From Acheta domesticus (taxonomy: Eukaryota; Arthropoda; Insecta; Orthoptera; Gryllidae): a DNA stretch of 64,000 nt. How positions within the stretch are numbered: position 1 is the first letter of the stretch; each line of letters opens with the position of its first letter. The stretch lies in the NCBI GenBank assembly GCA_031308135.1, contig JAHLJT010004567.1, positions 134,492,991 through 134,556,990 on the forward strand, read 5' to 3'. Positions 1 through 11,145 of the stretch are shown here, piece after piece. Made by a program: the position numbers and the translations under genes. Under the pieces are notes generated by a model that saw nothing but the letters and a program-made list of their open reading frames with translations, did no database searches and had not been told where the DNA came from.

Positions 1-1457
1 AAAAATATCATAATGCTACTGCAGGAAATTAGTATTGGACATAACAAAGTATTGCCAATGTCACTACCTATAGGTGGAGTTCAAACACCTTCCTTCAGTC
101 CACCAAAACCATCAGCCCATACTCATTCAGCACACTCGTTCCAGTAGCAAAATGTCACATAAAAAGTGCGAATGTACGCTTTTTCTCCAATACAAAACTA
201 CTCCTGTTCACTCAAGTGTAAAAAATAATGATTTCATCTCATCAATTACCTCGATTCACAGCTATAAAATAAACATATCCTTGGAAATGAAAAGGTTCAT
301 TTTCCTTTCATTCGCAAATCTCACCGCACTCTCCTAACAGAAGACTTATTGCACTGTTGTTTGGTTTTTACAAAATAACATTACATGTGTCATTTCAGAA
401 TCAAATCGTCAAAATCCCTTACAGAAGAAACTTTTAACCATTGAGTGTGTACTATAATATCCTCTTTGTATTGTGTATCAGAAGACTCGCGTTATTTCAA
501 CATTTTTTTATTTCACTATTTTAAAAAGTGTGGGTCAGTGTGACTTTCATGTCGCAACAACCGCACTTACAAATACTATCTATAAAAAAACGAAGTGTTT
601 TCCATAAACATACAGATCAATGTCACTGGCAATACGGCAATAAGAATGAGGAATTTATCACCTAAACGGAAACTTGATATAATTTCCGTTTAGGTGATTT
701 TTCGTTTGGAAAGATGTTTGAGTGTTCCAGTCAACCAAATTTCGTGATTTTTGTCACACACCTCATTTGACCAATTACCACCATTTGACCAATTACATTC
801 CGTTGGAGTGTGAGGTTGTGAATGAACAAGTGAAACCATTCCATGTGAGAACTAGTGAAACGAAGACAGTTCTTTTTTTTAAGTTCAAAGATTGTGTGTT
901 TTTAATGAAAATATTAGCAACCGTATGTAAAAGCAAAATATCTAACAAAAAGGCCCTTTTCAAAAACAATTTTCAGTGATTATGATTACATGTGTTACAC
1001 TACGTTTTTAAGTTTTGAAGGTGGGGAGAAGGATTTCCTACTTCGCAATAACTCGTACATACATAGACATCGGCAAGTATATAACATTTCGATTACATTT
1101 TCAGAAACATATTTCACTGTGTGTTTACAATGAATGGTGATTGTATTGTTCTAGAATTCATTAACATTCATTTCATTAGTCTTGGAGAATATGTAGGCTT
1201 ACAGAAAGACATTGGACAAACTTTTCAAAGTTTCTTATAGTAGATATGTTTTTGTTGTAACGTTTCTGTATATCTTACTTTTGTGCAGTGTAATGGAATG
1301 GAGTCATCTACTTATTTTGAATGCATTGTTTTCAGTAAGTGTCATAATACTCACCTATTAAACTTCTTCCCAAGAACAGTTTGTTATTATTCGATAATGT
1401 TTTGCTCTTCTCCATGTGGCATTTCACTAATACCGATATGTATCGTGCCGTGTGCAG
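1..1457. other. AT-rich non-coding sequence (upstream intron or intergenic)
   Basis: No coding region, transposon or RNA gene is supported here. The only structure I see is a perfect 16-bp hairpin at 657-698, listed separately. The last 60 bases before 1458 are pyrimidine-containing and end in CAG, which suits the 3' end of an intron. Confidence 0.5.
657..698. repeat. perfect 16-bp inverted repeat (hairpin)
   Basis: The arms at 657-672 and 683-698 are perfect reverse complements (left arm ATCACCTAAACGGAAA) around a 10-base AT-rich loop. The 3' arm is followed by a T-rich run. It could be the palindromic centre of an old foldback element or chance. No flanking duplication is visible. Confidence 0.8.
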
Positions 1458-1634
1458 ACCAGACGAGAATGCTGCCACTCATTACTATACCCTCTGATTG
1501 TTCTTCATAAACAACGTGACACTGCACGAAACTTCATCAAGCGAGGATTGCTTTGTGTTGCAGAACACGCGTGGGAGGTAATCACTGAGTTTGCAGAGGA
1601 ACTACTGGAAACTTACAACGTAGAGAAGGAGCAG
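1458..1634 (+). CDS. candidate internal exon (exon a), unrecognised protein
   Basis: This is a 177-base open stretch of exactly 59 codons. It is bounded by an acceptor ending TGTGCAG and a donor GAGCAG|GTAAGG, so both boundaries are phase 0. The peptide begins TRRECCHSLLYPLIVL and ends ELLETYNVEKEQ. It has a mildly hydrophobic start and then an acidic, probably helical half (around AEHAWEVITEFAEELLE). Codon use is mixed, unlike the GC-ending codons of the downstream exons. The phase matches exon b at 25508, so both could belong to one gene across an intron of about 23.9 kb; that link is an inference. I do not recognise a family. It could also be an exon of a separate gene or a lucky open frame. 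Confidence 0.55.
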
Positions 1635-2040
1635 GTAAGGGTAAGCGTAATGTTGATTGCTTTTCACCTTTCTACTTACGTTCAGAAAATTCTACATTTC
1701 TGTCCGAAAGACGTTCAGAAACCAAGAGAGTGATTAATATTTTTATCAAATTGTAATGCCACCTTCATGTTTTTTTTCTAATTAAGGAATTAAAATTAAT
1801 AATTTACATGGAAATATATATCGTAGTATAGAATGGAAAACAACTGAAGTCACGATATCAAAAGAATGAAAATTAATTAACTATCGCAATTTCATTGTTT
1901 ACACACATGAAAGCAGGCCAGAAAGTGGACATTTCAAAATTCTTATTACGTTAATTAGTGAATTCTAAACTTGGTTATTTACTCTCGTGCGTCAAACATC
2001 ATGTATTAAATTAAAAAGGAAATAAAACTAGTATGAAATA

Positions 2041-2733
2041 CGAGGGTTGTACCAAAAGTAAGGCTCCCAATGAGCTACAGCCTTGAAGGAAGGTGCTAGG
2101 CTAAATCCGACAACAGTGCCGTGCGCAGTGGTTTCCCTACTCTGAAGCCCGCCGTCCGCGATTCGCTGCGTCGCGTCGCTCAGTGTTCACTTGGCAGCCG
2201 TCAGAGATGAAAGTGTTGATCGCCGTCCCCGCCAAGTGCGTGATTCGATCAGAAATCCGGTTTCTTCACGCAAGAAAGTTACCGCAATCCAGAATCACCG
2301 GAGAGGACGACTGGCGGAGGGAGTAGTGCTTCTTCACGACAACGCTCGACCCCACGTCGTTCGTTCAACACAGGAGCTTTTGAAGAAATTTGGGTGAACC
2401 GTTATGCCCCCCCCCCGTACAGCCCGGACTTAGCCCCCAGCGATTATCACCACATCCCCAAGCTAAAGGAACACTTAGGTGGCAAACGCTTCAAGAGCGA
2501 CGATGAAGTCCGCGCAGAGGTCTCACGCTTCCTCAAAGGATTGGCGGGAGACTTCTTCGACTAGGAATACAAAAGCTAGAGTACCGTCTTCAAAAGTGTG
2601 TCGAAAAAAATGGAGATTATGTTGAAAAATAGACACCAGTGTAAGCTTTTCAACGATGTATAAATTAATAACAATAAATAATGTTTTGTATTTGTAAAAA
2701 AATATGGGAACCTTACTTTTGGTATAACCCTCG
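2041..2733 (+). mobile_element. defective mariner-family DNA transposon (copy 1)
   Basis: Terminal inverted repeats of about 28 bp lie at 2041-2068 and 2706-2733 (outer end CGAGGGTTGTACCAAAAGTA; the right end is a close reverse complement). A TA precedes the left end; the right flank is TG, so the TA duplication has decayed. Inside are pieces of a mariner transposase in several frames. Around 2325-2355 is LLHDNARPH, which contains the second catalytic Asp. Around 2418-2455 is SPDLAPSDYH, which contains the third. The C-terminal KLEYRLQKCVEKNGDYVEK followed by stop is at 2573-2632. A C-run near 2407-2415 shifts the frame. The element is about 690 bp, against about 1.3 kb for intact mariners, and the N-terminal DNA-binding region is largely missing. 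It cannot make a transposase. Confidence 0.92.
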
Positions 2734-2854
2734 TGAATAGGTCACATTTCCGGAAAGTCATTACGACAGCACTCTTTTTGAAATTGTAGTTGTGAGAAGA
2801 CGGGCCAATGACACCTCGTCCGGAAAGATCTCTTATTGCCAAAAACGAAAACAT

Positions 2855-3052
2855 TTATCCAAGAAACCACGGAATACTACCGATCAGAGCAGCCGGCTGC
2901 TAGAATTTCCTCCAGACAGCGGGTGAATTTCACCTAGCTATATAGATAGAGTCGAAAAGCCTGCCACTGTGGGAACATAAACCCGAGGAACTCTAGGAAT
3001 CAGAGGTGTTGCAATGCCATCAATTAATGCCCTGAACCACCTAAGTCGAAAC
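2855..3052 (-). mobile_element. SINE-A copy, 3'-truncated head and part of body
   Basis: On the minus strand this matches the tRNA-like head and first part of the body of the SINE family best seen at 10698-11145. Shared landmarks are the A-box-like GGTTCAGGGC near 3040 and the motif around CGATCAGAGCAGCCGGC at 2881. The rest of the body and the tail are missing. It lies about 120 bp from the right end of mariner copy 1. Confidence 0.8.
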
Positions 3053-3059
3053 TAGGGAT

Positions 3060-5740
3060 CTACTTGCTTTATTATAAAGTTCAAGTATCGCTCCAGGTTA
3101 CAAACTACAACCATGTCTTTTTTTTTTTTGCTTCACATCGGTTAAATATTGTTCACGAATGGAATCAAATGGCTTGTTGCATTCTTCACTTTAACGAACA
3201 TTTTAAAAGCAAATGTTACCTTTTATGAATGCGCACAGTTATTGACGTAGTTGATGCAGCTACGAAGAAAGAGGAACTAATTCTAGAGAGGTTAAAAGTT
3301 CAAGTGTTAGAAAAATGTGGTTATGTGGTTGAGTAGCCTACTACTGTGGTTACGTTGTACAAGCGCATTAATACAGTTAGTGCATTTAACCGCGTTGGTT
3401 GAGTAACTATTTCTCAAATATTCTCCGTACGGCTGTAGACGTTTTTCAAAGTCAGCGTAGGGAAAATACTCTACTTTGCATCTTTGGTATTCTGAGAATC
3501 GAGTGCAACAGCGTATGAAGTTGCTAATCAGCAAATCGTTGATCATGAGATTTTAGATTCAAAAACAAGTGGGGCCGAAGCGGTTCGCTCGTGGTCTGGA
3601 TGAAAATATCTAGAGCGGAGTTATAGAGAGATTCTATAAGAAGGGACCGCTTTGATAACTACTGCTTGGCCACTACTAGCGACATAACTGCAGGTTATGT
3701 CCGTGTACTCATTTTGTCAGTGCGTTCGTTTACAGATAGCACCTGTTAATGGCTTCAACACCATCTCTTGTAATATCATCGCCCTGCATGACGTTCACTT
3801 GTTTCTCGACCTGTCAATATGGTCCCTTCTTAGAGCAATTCCTCCATACCCAATGGAGGTCGGTATCGACCCCTTGGGAGTCGATAGAATTTCCATGACC
3901 GACAGCGATGATCAAGGGGCCGATAGGGGTCGATAGCCAAATTTACAGTCAAATGATGTATCATTCCTCTTTTGCAATTTCGCAATAATAATAATTGAAT
4001 TTTTGTGAAATCAGCATTTGTGATTTTGTTTCTAAAAACATTATATACGTAAAAATTAAATTGTTAATAGAGAGAAGTACACGAACCCGGGCCCGGTTCC
4101 TAATGCGAGCCCCTTGATTTATTGCTCTGAAGAGTGCTGTTGCATTTTGGAAACGTACTAAAAGTGTAGTACTAGACCGCAGCCCAGTCAAGTAGTAATG
4201 TCTTCATCTTCACTTGTTGCCGGACAGTCGTGCAGTGATGAAAATTGTGAAAAGCAAAGTTTTTTCAAGTGCTTATTCTCAGTTGCCTGATTTCGATACT
4301 ATGTCGGTAAGTCTTCCAACCATTACATTATTATGAGGGAGACATTACAAGCTATTGTACTTGCGTGGTAAAAATGTCATTGGCGTTTGGAATATAAACA
4401 CGCTGGTTCCGAACTCGAGCCCCCCCCCCTATGTTTCCCAACGCGTGCTCCCAATTTTTCGTCTTGCAAACATAAATTTCGTCTTAAAAAACTTATAATT
4501 ATTCAATGACACAAATCCGAATTTATTTCAATTGGTTTGTGTCCTCACCAGACATCGAAAAACGTTCTTACATTTCATTGTTTATGTACTAATGCTTGGT
4601 ATTTTTAGTAATAAATACCTTAATAATTCTTTTGAAAAATATTGATTCCAAATTCCAATTAAAATATATATTTAAAAAATATTTTCAAGTTTCTTTAAAT
4701 TATTTTTAAGGACTCAAAGTAAAACTTACCGAACACAGGTTTTCTTGTATTCCGCTGCGACTATCTACAGTGGAGCCTCTGCGAAATCTTTTGAGTACAA
4801 GAGAAAGAAGATTTCCGTCGGAAAACAATGCCAATACTTGCGAAAAGAAATAAAAATAGTTTTCTGGAGTGCCTTAAACAGAATTTCCTTTCCGAACGAT
4901 CTTGACATATGATCATATGTGATAAGTCGTTGAAGACCAAACCCACTCATCGGTGTAAATAATTGTGTGTAAATAATTGTGTGTAAATAAAGGTGTCTGA
5001 CATTTTGGGCGAAATCGAGATTCATGTTTTTTTATGAACGATTGCGAGGTAGTTCTCTATATATTCAAAGTCTGTACAAAAATCACAAGGATTGCATTTG
5101 GAAGACGTGTCATTAACTATATGGGCACACTTGCACACAACAGTTTAAACGAAGGAAAGTCAATTGAATACAGATTGCCAAGCAGCAACCTACACTGCGA
5201 TTGTTACTGCGTGCTTCTTTGTTATAAATTTATTTTCAACATTTATGTTCTTTAATATAATATATAAATATCCAAAACCCGATTTACAAGAGCATTAATA
5301 TTGAGCAGAAATTAATATTGAAATCGTAGCCGATTATTTCAAGAAATTGGTTTCACATAAGATAATTGGCCTATAGGATCTAACACTACTATAGGATCTA
5401 ACACAAGAAAACATTTTGAAACTCATAAATTCGTAAAAGTAAACACGGTTTCGGCCCATCATATAAGCACCAGATAAAAGAGCACACAACTAATATTACA
5501 TCATAAAATCTTAAATAAAATGGAGAGAGGACGTACACGTTTCAGAACCCTAAAAAGATGATTCGCTGATTAGAAAGATATATTTTGTAAATATATATTT
5601 AAAACGTGAGGAACACGAAAGATAGACGAATTGAAATATTTGTCTCTTAAAAATTGGATGATCATGAAGAAAATGTAGAAGTTTTATAGGACGCCAAAAC
5701 GTATCCACGACTGTAGCGCGAAACAAGCAAACATTCTGAA
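3060..5740. other. non-coding stretch with minor repeats
   Basis: No gene is supported. At 3862-3928 there is an imperfect inverted repeat built from GGTATCGACCCCTTGG and its near complement. At 4950-4993 a 15-bp AT-rich unit (GTGTAAATAATTGTG) is repeated about 2.7 times. At 5375-5405 the string ATAGGATCTAACAC occurs twice. The open frames here are short and have no recognisable similarity. Confidence 0.5.
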
Positions 5741-5889
5741 CTTTTTGATTTCTCAGAAAGTCAATATTTACAGGATCAGCGGATATTCACTTTCCGCGTC
5801 ACGGCCTAGTCGGAGTGGTGGTGTAATATTCCTCGATACAACCAATATCGTAAAGCGGTCGCGCACGTTCGCACTGCTCTGTGACATTT

Positions 5890-6130
5890 CGTTCCGGAAC
5901 CTCGACCTTAGAGGAAGCGCCCAGCCTTCATCGCCACTGCCACCTCCTCTTTCTCCTCCTCCTCCTACTTCTACTCCTCGTCCGTTTTGCAAGGCCTGCG
6001 CCACCTCCGTCACCCACGCCACCTCCTCTTCCTCGTCGCCGCGTCCTTGTCCACCATCCCCTCCAGCCATTGTCCCCCTCTCGCATAGCCGATTTCTTTG
6101 CCTCCGTTTTAGTATCGTCTTCGTCACCTC
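5890..6130. repeat. pyrimidine-rich low-complexity tract (CTC/TCC-rich)
   Basis: Irregular CCT, TCC and CCG triplets dominate here. They give long open frames on both strands (Ser/Pro-rich on plus, Glu/Gly-rich on minus). The reading frames are explained by composition, so I do not call a gene. Confidence 0.7.
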
Positions 6131-6232
6131 GTCTTCCTTTTCCTCCTCCACTTTTTCCAATGTTTGCGCCACCTTCATAGTCACCGTACCGGCAAAGTTT
6201 ACCGCAGAACTAAACATTGCCGATGGGTTCTG

Positions 6233-6893
6233 CAGTACCTCTGATCGGAAGGTCCTAGGGTTTGAGTCTCATCGGAAGCGGATTATAAGAGAGAGTTAGA
6301 TAGAATTCTGTTGATGTCCCGAGAATTCTAGCGGCCGGCTTGTCTGATTGGTAGTTTTCCGAGATGTCTCCGATCAATATCAGGCGAATGTCGGAGCAAT
6401 ACCCTAACAAATGAGCCACGGTACGCGCGAGCAATCTTTCCTTCTTCCTTGTCCTACCCTCTCCCCTTACGCACGCATTTGCGCTTACGTGTCGGAAACT
6501 TAGAGCTTGTCCCGGCTGCGGGGAGTGCCCCGTTGGGGTGATATCTGGAAGGAGAAATCCCCGCACGCCTACGTGTAGGTCGGCGCCTGATCTCAGGATC
6601 AAGTGGGGGCAGAAGCGTACCTACGGTATGGCAGACATGACACGTGCCATGGGCGCCACTTACAAGGGACGCTAGTTAGAAAATACCCGCAAAAACAAAT
6701 AACAATAACCCTAATTTGAAGAATCCTGACAGGGGCGCAGATTCTATGCTTGCCATGGGCGCCTGAATACCTAGATACACCTCTGAGTGGGGGGAGGAAC
6801 TCCGCCACCTCGCGGGGAATTTTATTCCCGTAACTAAAGGGGCCACTTGCCACTGTGGTAGACGTGCACGGAAAAATCAATCAATCAATCATT
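6233..6893 (+). mobile_element. SINE-A copy, possibly chimeric
   Basis: The B-box-like region (GGGTTTGAGTCTC near 6258) and body match SINE-A in the plus orientation to about 6615. The recognisable body includes GAGAATTCTAGCGGCCGGC near 6321 and AGAGCTTGTCCCGGCTG near 6501. From about 6615 the sequence no longer follows the family and contains GCCATGGGCGCC twice (near 6648 and 6753). It ends in an (AATC)n tail at 6878-6893, like the tails of other copies. Either another element inserted near the 3' end or this is a subfamily with a different 3' region. The A-box half of the head is missing. Confidence 0.75.
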
Positions 6894-6939
6894 CTCTGCC
6901 ACCTTCATTGGTTGCCTGCCCATTCTTAATGTTCCCACC

Positions 6940-7270
6940 ATCTACATTACTTGCCGCCGTGCCGTCGCCTATTCCATCGTCACCACCTCTTCCTTCGCCA
7001 TCGCCCCTCGCCCCCTCGCTCCCTCCTCCAGCGCCTCACCATCCAACGCTAACTTCGATTCTGCCTCCTTCTCCATGACTTTCGTTGCTGAAGTGAAGTT
7101 GCAATGACGGTGGCGGTGGCGATGAGGAAAATGGAGGCGGAGGCGGACTAAGCGACGGCAACTCTGTCTTGATTGTCGTCGACGTTGTCACCACCGCCGC
7201 CGCCGCCGCCTCCGCCGCCGCCGTCATCACCGCCGCCACACCACCAGTGTCGAACGCGTAGGCGACGCGT
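6940..7270. repeat. GC-rich triplet low-complexity tract
   Basis: This is a mix of CGC, CCG and CTC triplets, with a pure GCC-type run near 7190-7225. It gives proline-, alanine- and serine-rich open frames on both strands, which I attribute to composition. It is unusually CpG-rich against AT-rich flanks. A promoter is possible but no start or downstream exon supports one. Confidence 0.6.
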
Positions 7271-7942
7271 TACGCGTCACTGCCGCCGCGCTGGCCAATC
7301 CCGACACTTGTATACGCTGCGTTTGTTACGACGCTTACGAGGGGACCTCCAAACCTTGGGGAACTCCCTCGCTTAGGTTGTCGATCCCGGAGAAGGCGAC
7401 TGGCTATCTATGGCAGGATCGTGACACATCAATGATAGAAATGCGAATGTTATCCGCCAGTTGACGTCAAAAGAAAAGGACTTTATGGGACCTAAGGGAT
7501 GACATACATCCCATTTTTGAGATATGAACGATGTACTGATAAAGCGATTCTTTACATTTAATACACCGCTTGTTGCATCATTACATGTATTTTTCAATCA
7601 GCAAACATCGAATTCAGTGCAATCGCAATAAGACTGGGTTCTACAATATTTTACAATAACTGTATATCTTTATAGTTATTAAAAACGTACAGTAAAAATG
7701 TTTGCTATGTCGTCTTACAGCAAAAACCTACAACATTGTGCCTGGATAAAGCAAGTTCGTTTGTGAATACATAACAAGGGAGATGTATAAGTAAATTTTC
7801 TTCCATATCCTCCAAATACCTAAGGTCAAACTGTCCATTGTAATTACTTAAATGCCTGAAATAAAAAATTGAAAAATAAAAAATATATATTCAAGCAAGT
7901 CAAAATAAAACAATTACTACTGAAATTATCTCATTTTAAATA

Positions 7943-8823
7943 TTAGGTTGGTGCAAATGAAATGGCCGGTTTTAGTATTTTGAATTTGCCGCCTCAAGAA
8001 ATTACTTTTTCTTCTGACAGATGGCTCTGTAAATATGTTGTATGTAAACATACATGTCCTATAAAGAGGACATAGTGCCCTGTGGCCTCTGTGTGTACAA
8101 TTTACTGTTGCAGTTTATTTTGAACACAGTGTTCCAATGTGTACGTTATCGGTGATGGAAAGAAAACACATTCGTGAAAATTTATTTATACGAGTTCAAA
8201 ATCAATCACACTGCAACCGAGGCATCTCCGAACATTAATGTTGCATTTGGTGAAGGAACAAGTGAAAGAACGATAAGAAGATAAGTGGGTTCCTCATGAA
8301 CTCACAGAAACAGGCGGGATGAGACGATTGGAGATCTGACACCTTTACCAAACAAGGTGATGCCATAAGTTCTGCCAGGAAACAGAGAGTATGCACAAAA
8401 CAACTGTGCACTAAACAGCCAGCATTAGTTAATAGGCCTGGAGTTTTGCTGTTACACAACCCCAAACCTCACGTCGCAAAGAAAACTATTGAAAAACTCG
8501 CCATGTTGGGCATTGAAATTCTCTCTCATCCTTCGTAAACTGCAGAGATCTCACCAACAGATTATCACTCTTCAGACATCTGGAGCCATTTTTAGTGGGC
8601 ACAAACTTCAAAGAACCAGCACCAATTAAAACACAATTTATAGTTTTTGACTCACGATCTACAGACTTTTTTCAAAAAGGAATAGCTTACACATGCTTCA
8701 CGTTGGGAGAAGTTAGTGGAAATGAATGGAAATTATTTTGATTGAATATGTAATATTTTTCAGTAATAATGAAGTCTTGTAATTTGCAATTTCTTAACGG
8801 CCATTTCATTTACACCAACTCAA
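7943..8823 (+). mobile_element. defective mariner-family DNA transposon (copy 2)
   Basis: Inverted ends share GTTGGTGCAAATGAAATGGC and are flanked by TA on both sides (7941-7942 and 8824-8825), the expected mariner target duplication. The element is about 880 bp, so it has lost about a third. Transposase remnants remain in broken frames: an ERTIRR-like helix-turn-helix fragment near 8265-8285, then VAKKTIEKLAMLGIEIL at about 8475-8525, and a C-terminal piece with FFQKGIAYTCF near 8670-8700. The catalytic LLHDNARPH block reads LLHNPKPH near 8450, so the aspartate is lost. This subfamily differs from copy 1 in its ends and residues. Confidence 0.92.
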
Positions 8824-8825
8824 TA

Positions 8826-10120
8826 ACTACGAATATACAAATAACAGAGTAATGCATGAAACTTGTTGTTAAAGAATCCTCTAAAATAAGTATCATTTTT
8901 CATTTCGAAAGTAGAACAATCTAGAGAAGCTAATTGAAAGAAGCCCTACTTAGGAACAATGTTTTACTTTTGGGGTTTCCTCTAACAGTTTGTGCAATTT
9001 ATTTGTGAAAGGTATAATATATAATTATTAATTTACTTTGCTTAGTGTCTTTACGAAATTAAATAACAAAAATCGAATTACAAAATTACCACCACATTTT
9101 TGTTAATATTGATACAAGTATGATATGTGAATATTGTACATTTCATTTTTGTACATTGTACATCATAGCCTTCGTCATCAAGGTCCTAAATACGAAATTT
9201 TGAGAAGTGAGTATAGGTTTTGCTGCCATCTTGATCACCCATAGAGCTCCATTAGAGAAGAGTTTTGGTCTTTTTATTGTAATATGCATATCAGGTCTAC
9301 GTAGAACTCTTACATTTCCCAAATTCAGAAACAAATTTCTATTGAAAAACAATTATAGATTATTTGACAAGTGTCATATCAACCTATTCTATTGGGGTAG
9401 ATAAAAATATTCAAGTGTGTCCGGCAATATCCTCAATTTCTTGAGAGACAAATCTAATGTACAAATAAGACATCAATTCTTCAAAATTTGAATTAGACCT
9501 TACCTTCCTCATGTATATTAACACTTAAAATGTATTACCATTTTCTCAGAATTTTCTAATTTACTTTTTCTTGGGTGTGATAAATTCGCAATTATCAGTA
9601 TTTCTCCACTTGATAAAAAATATAAATTTGTTAGTATTCTTGCTTTTATTGCGTATGTCATTGTTTGAAATGACATACCGCTTTTACTTGTCCTTAACTT
9701 GTTTTGTGTGATTAATAAAACATGTGTACCCTATCTTTTATAAATCAGACAGAAGTCGTGGACAAAGAAAGTATTTCTCAATGCGCCTCTGACATGATTC
9801 TTGTAGATGAATTCTTCATTTTTGCTTTTTCCTCAGGTGACACATTGTCATTTACTATTCAGACAGTGATCCCTGCCATAGTCGATTAAGTAACCGTAGG
9901 TGACTGTTTTCTGCAGGGGGACTACCAGGAGGTATTTTCTCGAATGTATGTACAAAGAGATAACTGAAGGCCAGGCCGCTTTCAACGGAGTGGAAGTAGA
10001 CACTTCCTCTAATCCTAAATGTCCATGTTCTCTATTTCCTCCACTCTCTGCAGTTTCTGTCAAAAAGGCCTTGTGGTTCTCGACGTCTAAAAGATTCTGA
10101 TGGCAACAGATTCGGAACAG
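8826..10120. other. AT-rich stretch without recognised features
   Basis: I see only short open frames without family signatures and no repeat. The minus-strand open frame at 9848-10162 adjoins the RTE-like fragment but has no match I recognise. Confidence 0.45.
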
Positions 10121-10124
10121 AAGG

Positions 10125-10684
10125 GTTTCCCTTTTAAACGCCTCCTTCTTCTCCTTCTTCACTTCCAGGATTAGGCGTCTGCCTGTTCCGGCCTCACAGA
10201 ACTTCTCTCCATCTCTTTTTCGGCCTCCCTATATCTCTTCTTCCTCTTGGTTTATATTGGAAGGCCAACTTCGGTAAACGAGAGTTATCCATCCTTTGTA
10301 CATGTTGTAGCCACTTGTTCCTGTACTCCATTATTCTTTCATTGAGGCTCTTCACATTCAGTTCTTCTCTTATTTCATCATTCTTAAATCTATCTTCTCT
10401 TGTGCAACCTTTTGTTCTTCTAAGAAATTTCATTTCTACACTTTGTAATTGTGTGTAAGTGCTCTTTTTAGGGACCCAACTCTCACTTCCATAGAGGAGG
10501 ACAGGGATGGCCATTGTGTTATAGAACTTTATTCTCGTCTCTTTCCTTGTTTTGTTTTTCTTTGTCCTATGAATTATACCACATACTGATTGAAAGTTTC
10601 TTATTGGTATCTTCATCATGTCCTATTTCACACCCTAAATAGTTGAAAGAAAAAACTTGTTCAATGATTTTTAAACGTTTGCTT
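10125..10684 (-). mobile_element. non-LTR retrotransposon fragment, RTE-like reverse transcriptase C-terminus
   Basis: On the minus strand the open frame 10619-10194 (141 aa) carries the conserved stretch after the reverse transcriptase palm: YNTMAIPVLLYGSESWV, then EMKFLRRTKGCTREDR, EYRNKWLQHVQRM, and GRPKKRWREVL. This order is typical of the thumb and C-terminal region of RTE/BovB-related non-LTR elements in animals. Just upstream, at about 10625-10680, a shifted frame reads FNYLGCEIG, the expected YLG segment. So the coding region is frame-broken, and the palm domain with the catalytic Asp pair is absent (5' truncation). The 3' side decays near 10125. It abuts the tail of the SINE at 10698. 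Confidence 0.85.
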
Positions 10685-10697
10685 CCTTATTTGCCTG

Positions 10698-11145
10698 CTT
10701 GATTAGCGATTCCGGGCACGTCAACTGCTAATGTCATTAGCCCCGGGCAAGTTTTTTCCTCGGGAGGTGGAAGTTATTTTTCCCCGAGGCAAGCTCTAAA
10801 TTCCCGACCTGTCTCCCGGCATTTCAGGTAGTGTAGTGTATATGAGTGTGTAAATGAAGGGAGAGGATAGGAGAAGGAGAGGGAAGGAAACATTGCGCGC
10901 AGTCCGTGGCCCGTTTATTAGAGTACTATTCCGGCCTTCACCGGGTATTGATCGAAAAAAGCACAGAAAACAACCAATCAGAGCAACCGGTCGCTAGAAT
11001 CTCCTCCCGGCAGCGGCTGAATTCGACTTGCTCTCTCTAGATAGTGTCGAAAATCCTCCCACCATCGGGACTGGAACCTAGGACCTTCCGGTCAGAGGCA
11101 CTACAGTGTCATCAGTTGAAGCCCTGAGCTATCTCTCAGGTTTAA
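10698..11145 (-). mobile_element. tRNA-derived SINE (family SINE-A), near full length
   Basis: Read on the minus strand, this starts with a tRNA-like head. The A box TAGCTCAGGGC is at 11131-11121 and the B box GGTTCCAGTCC is at about 11078-11068, spaced as in a tRNA-type RNA polymerase III promoter. A body of about 330 bp follows, then a tail that in sister copies is (AATC)n. Landmark body motifs are GATTTTCGACAC, GCCGCTG and CGGGCCACGGAC. It has no coding capacity and would depend on a LINE in trans. About ten full or partial copies lie in this window, which defines the family. The name SINE-A is mine. Confidence 0.88.

Noticed and set aside
5745..6299. 184-residue plus-strand and 149-residue minus-strand open frames
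   Set aside because: Both come from a low-complexity CT/CCG tract and run into a SINE copy.
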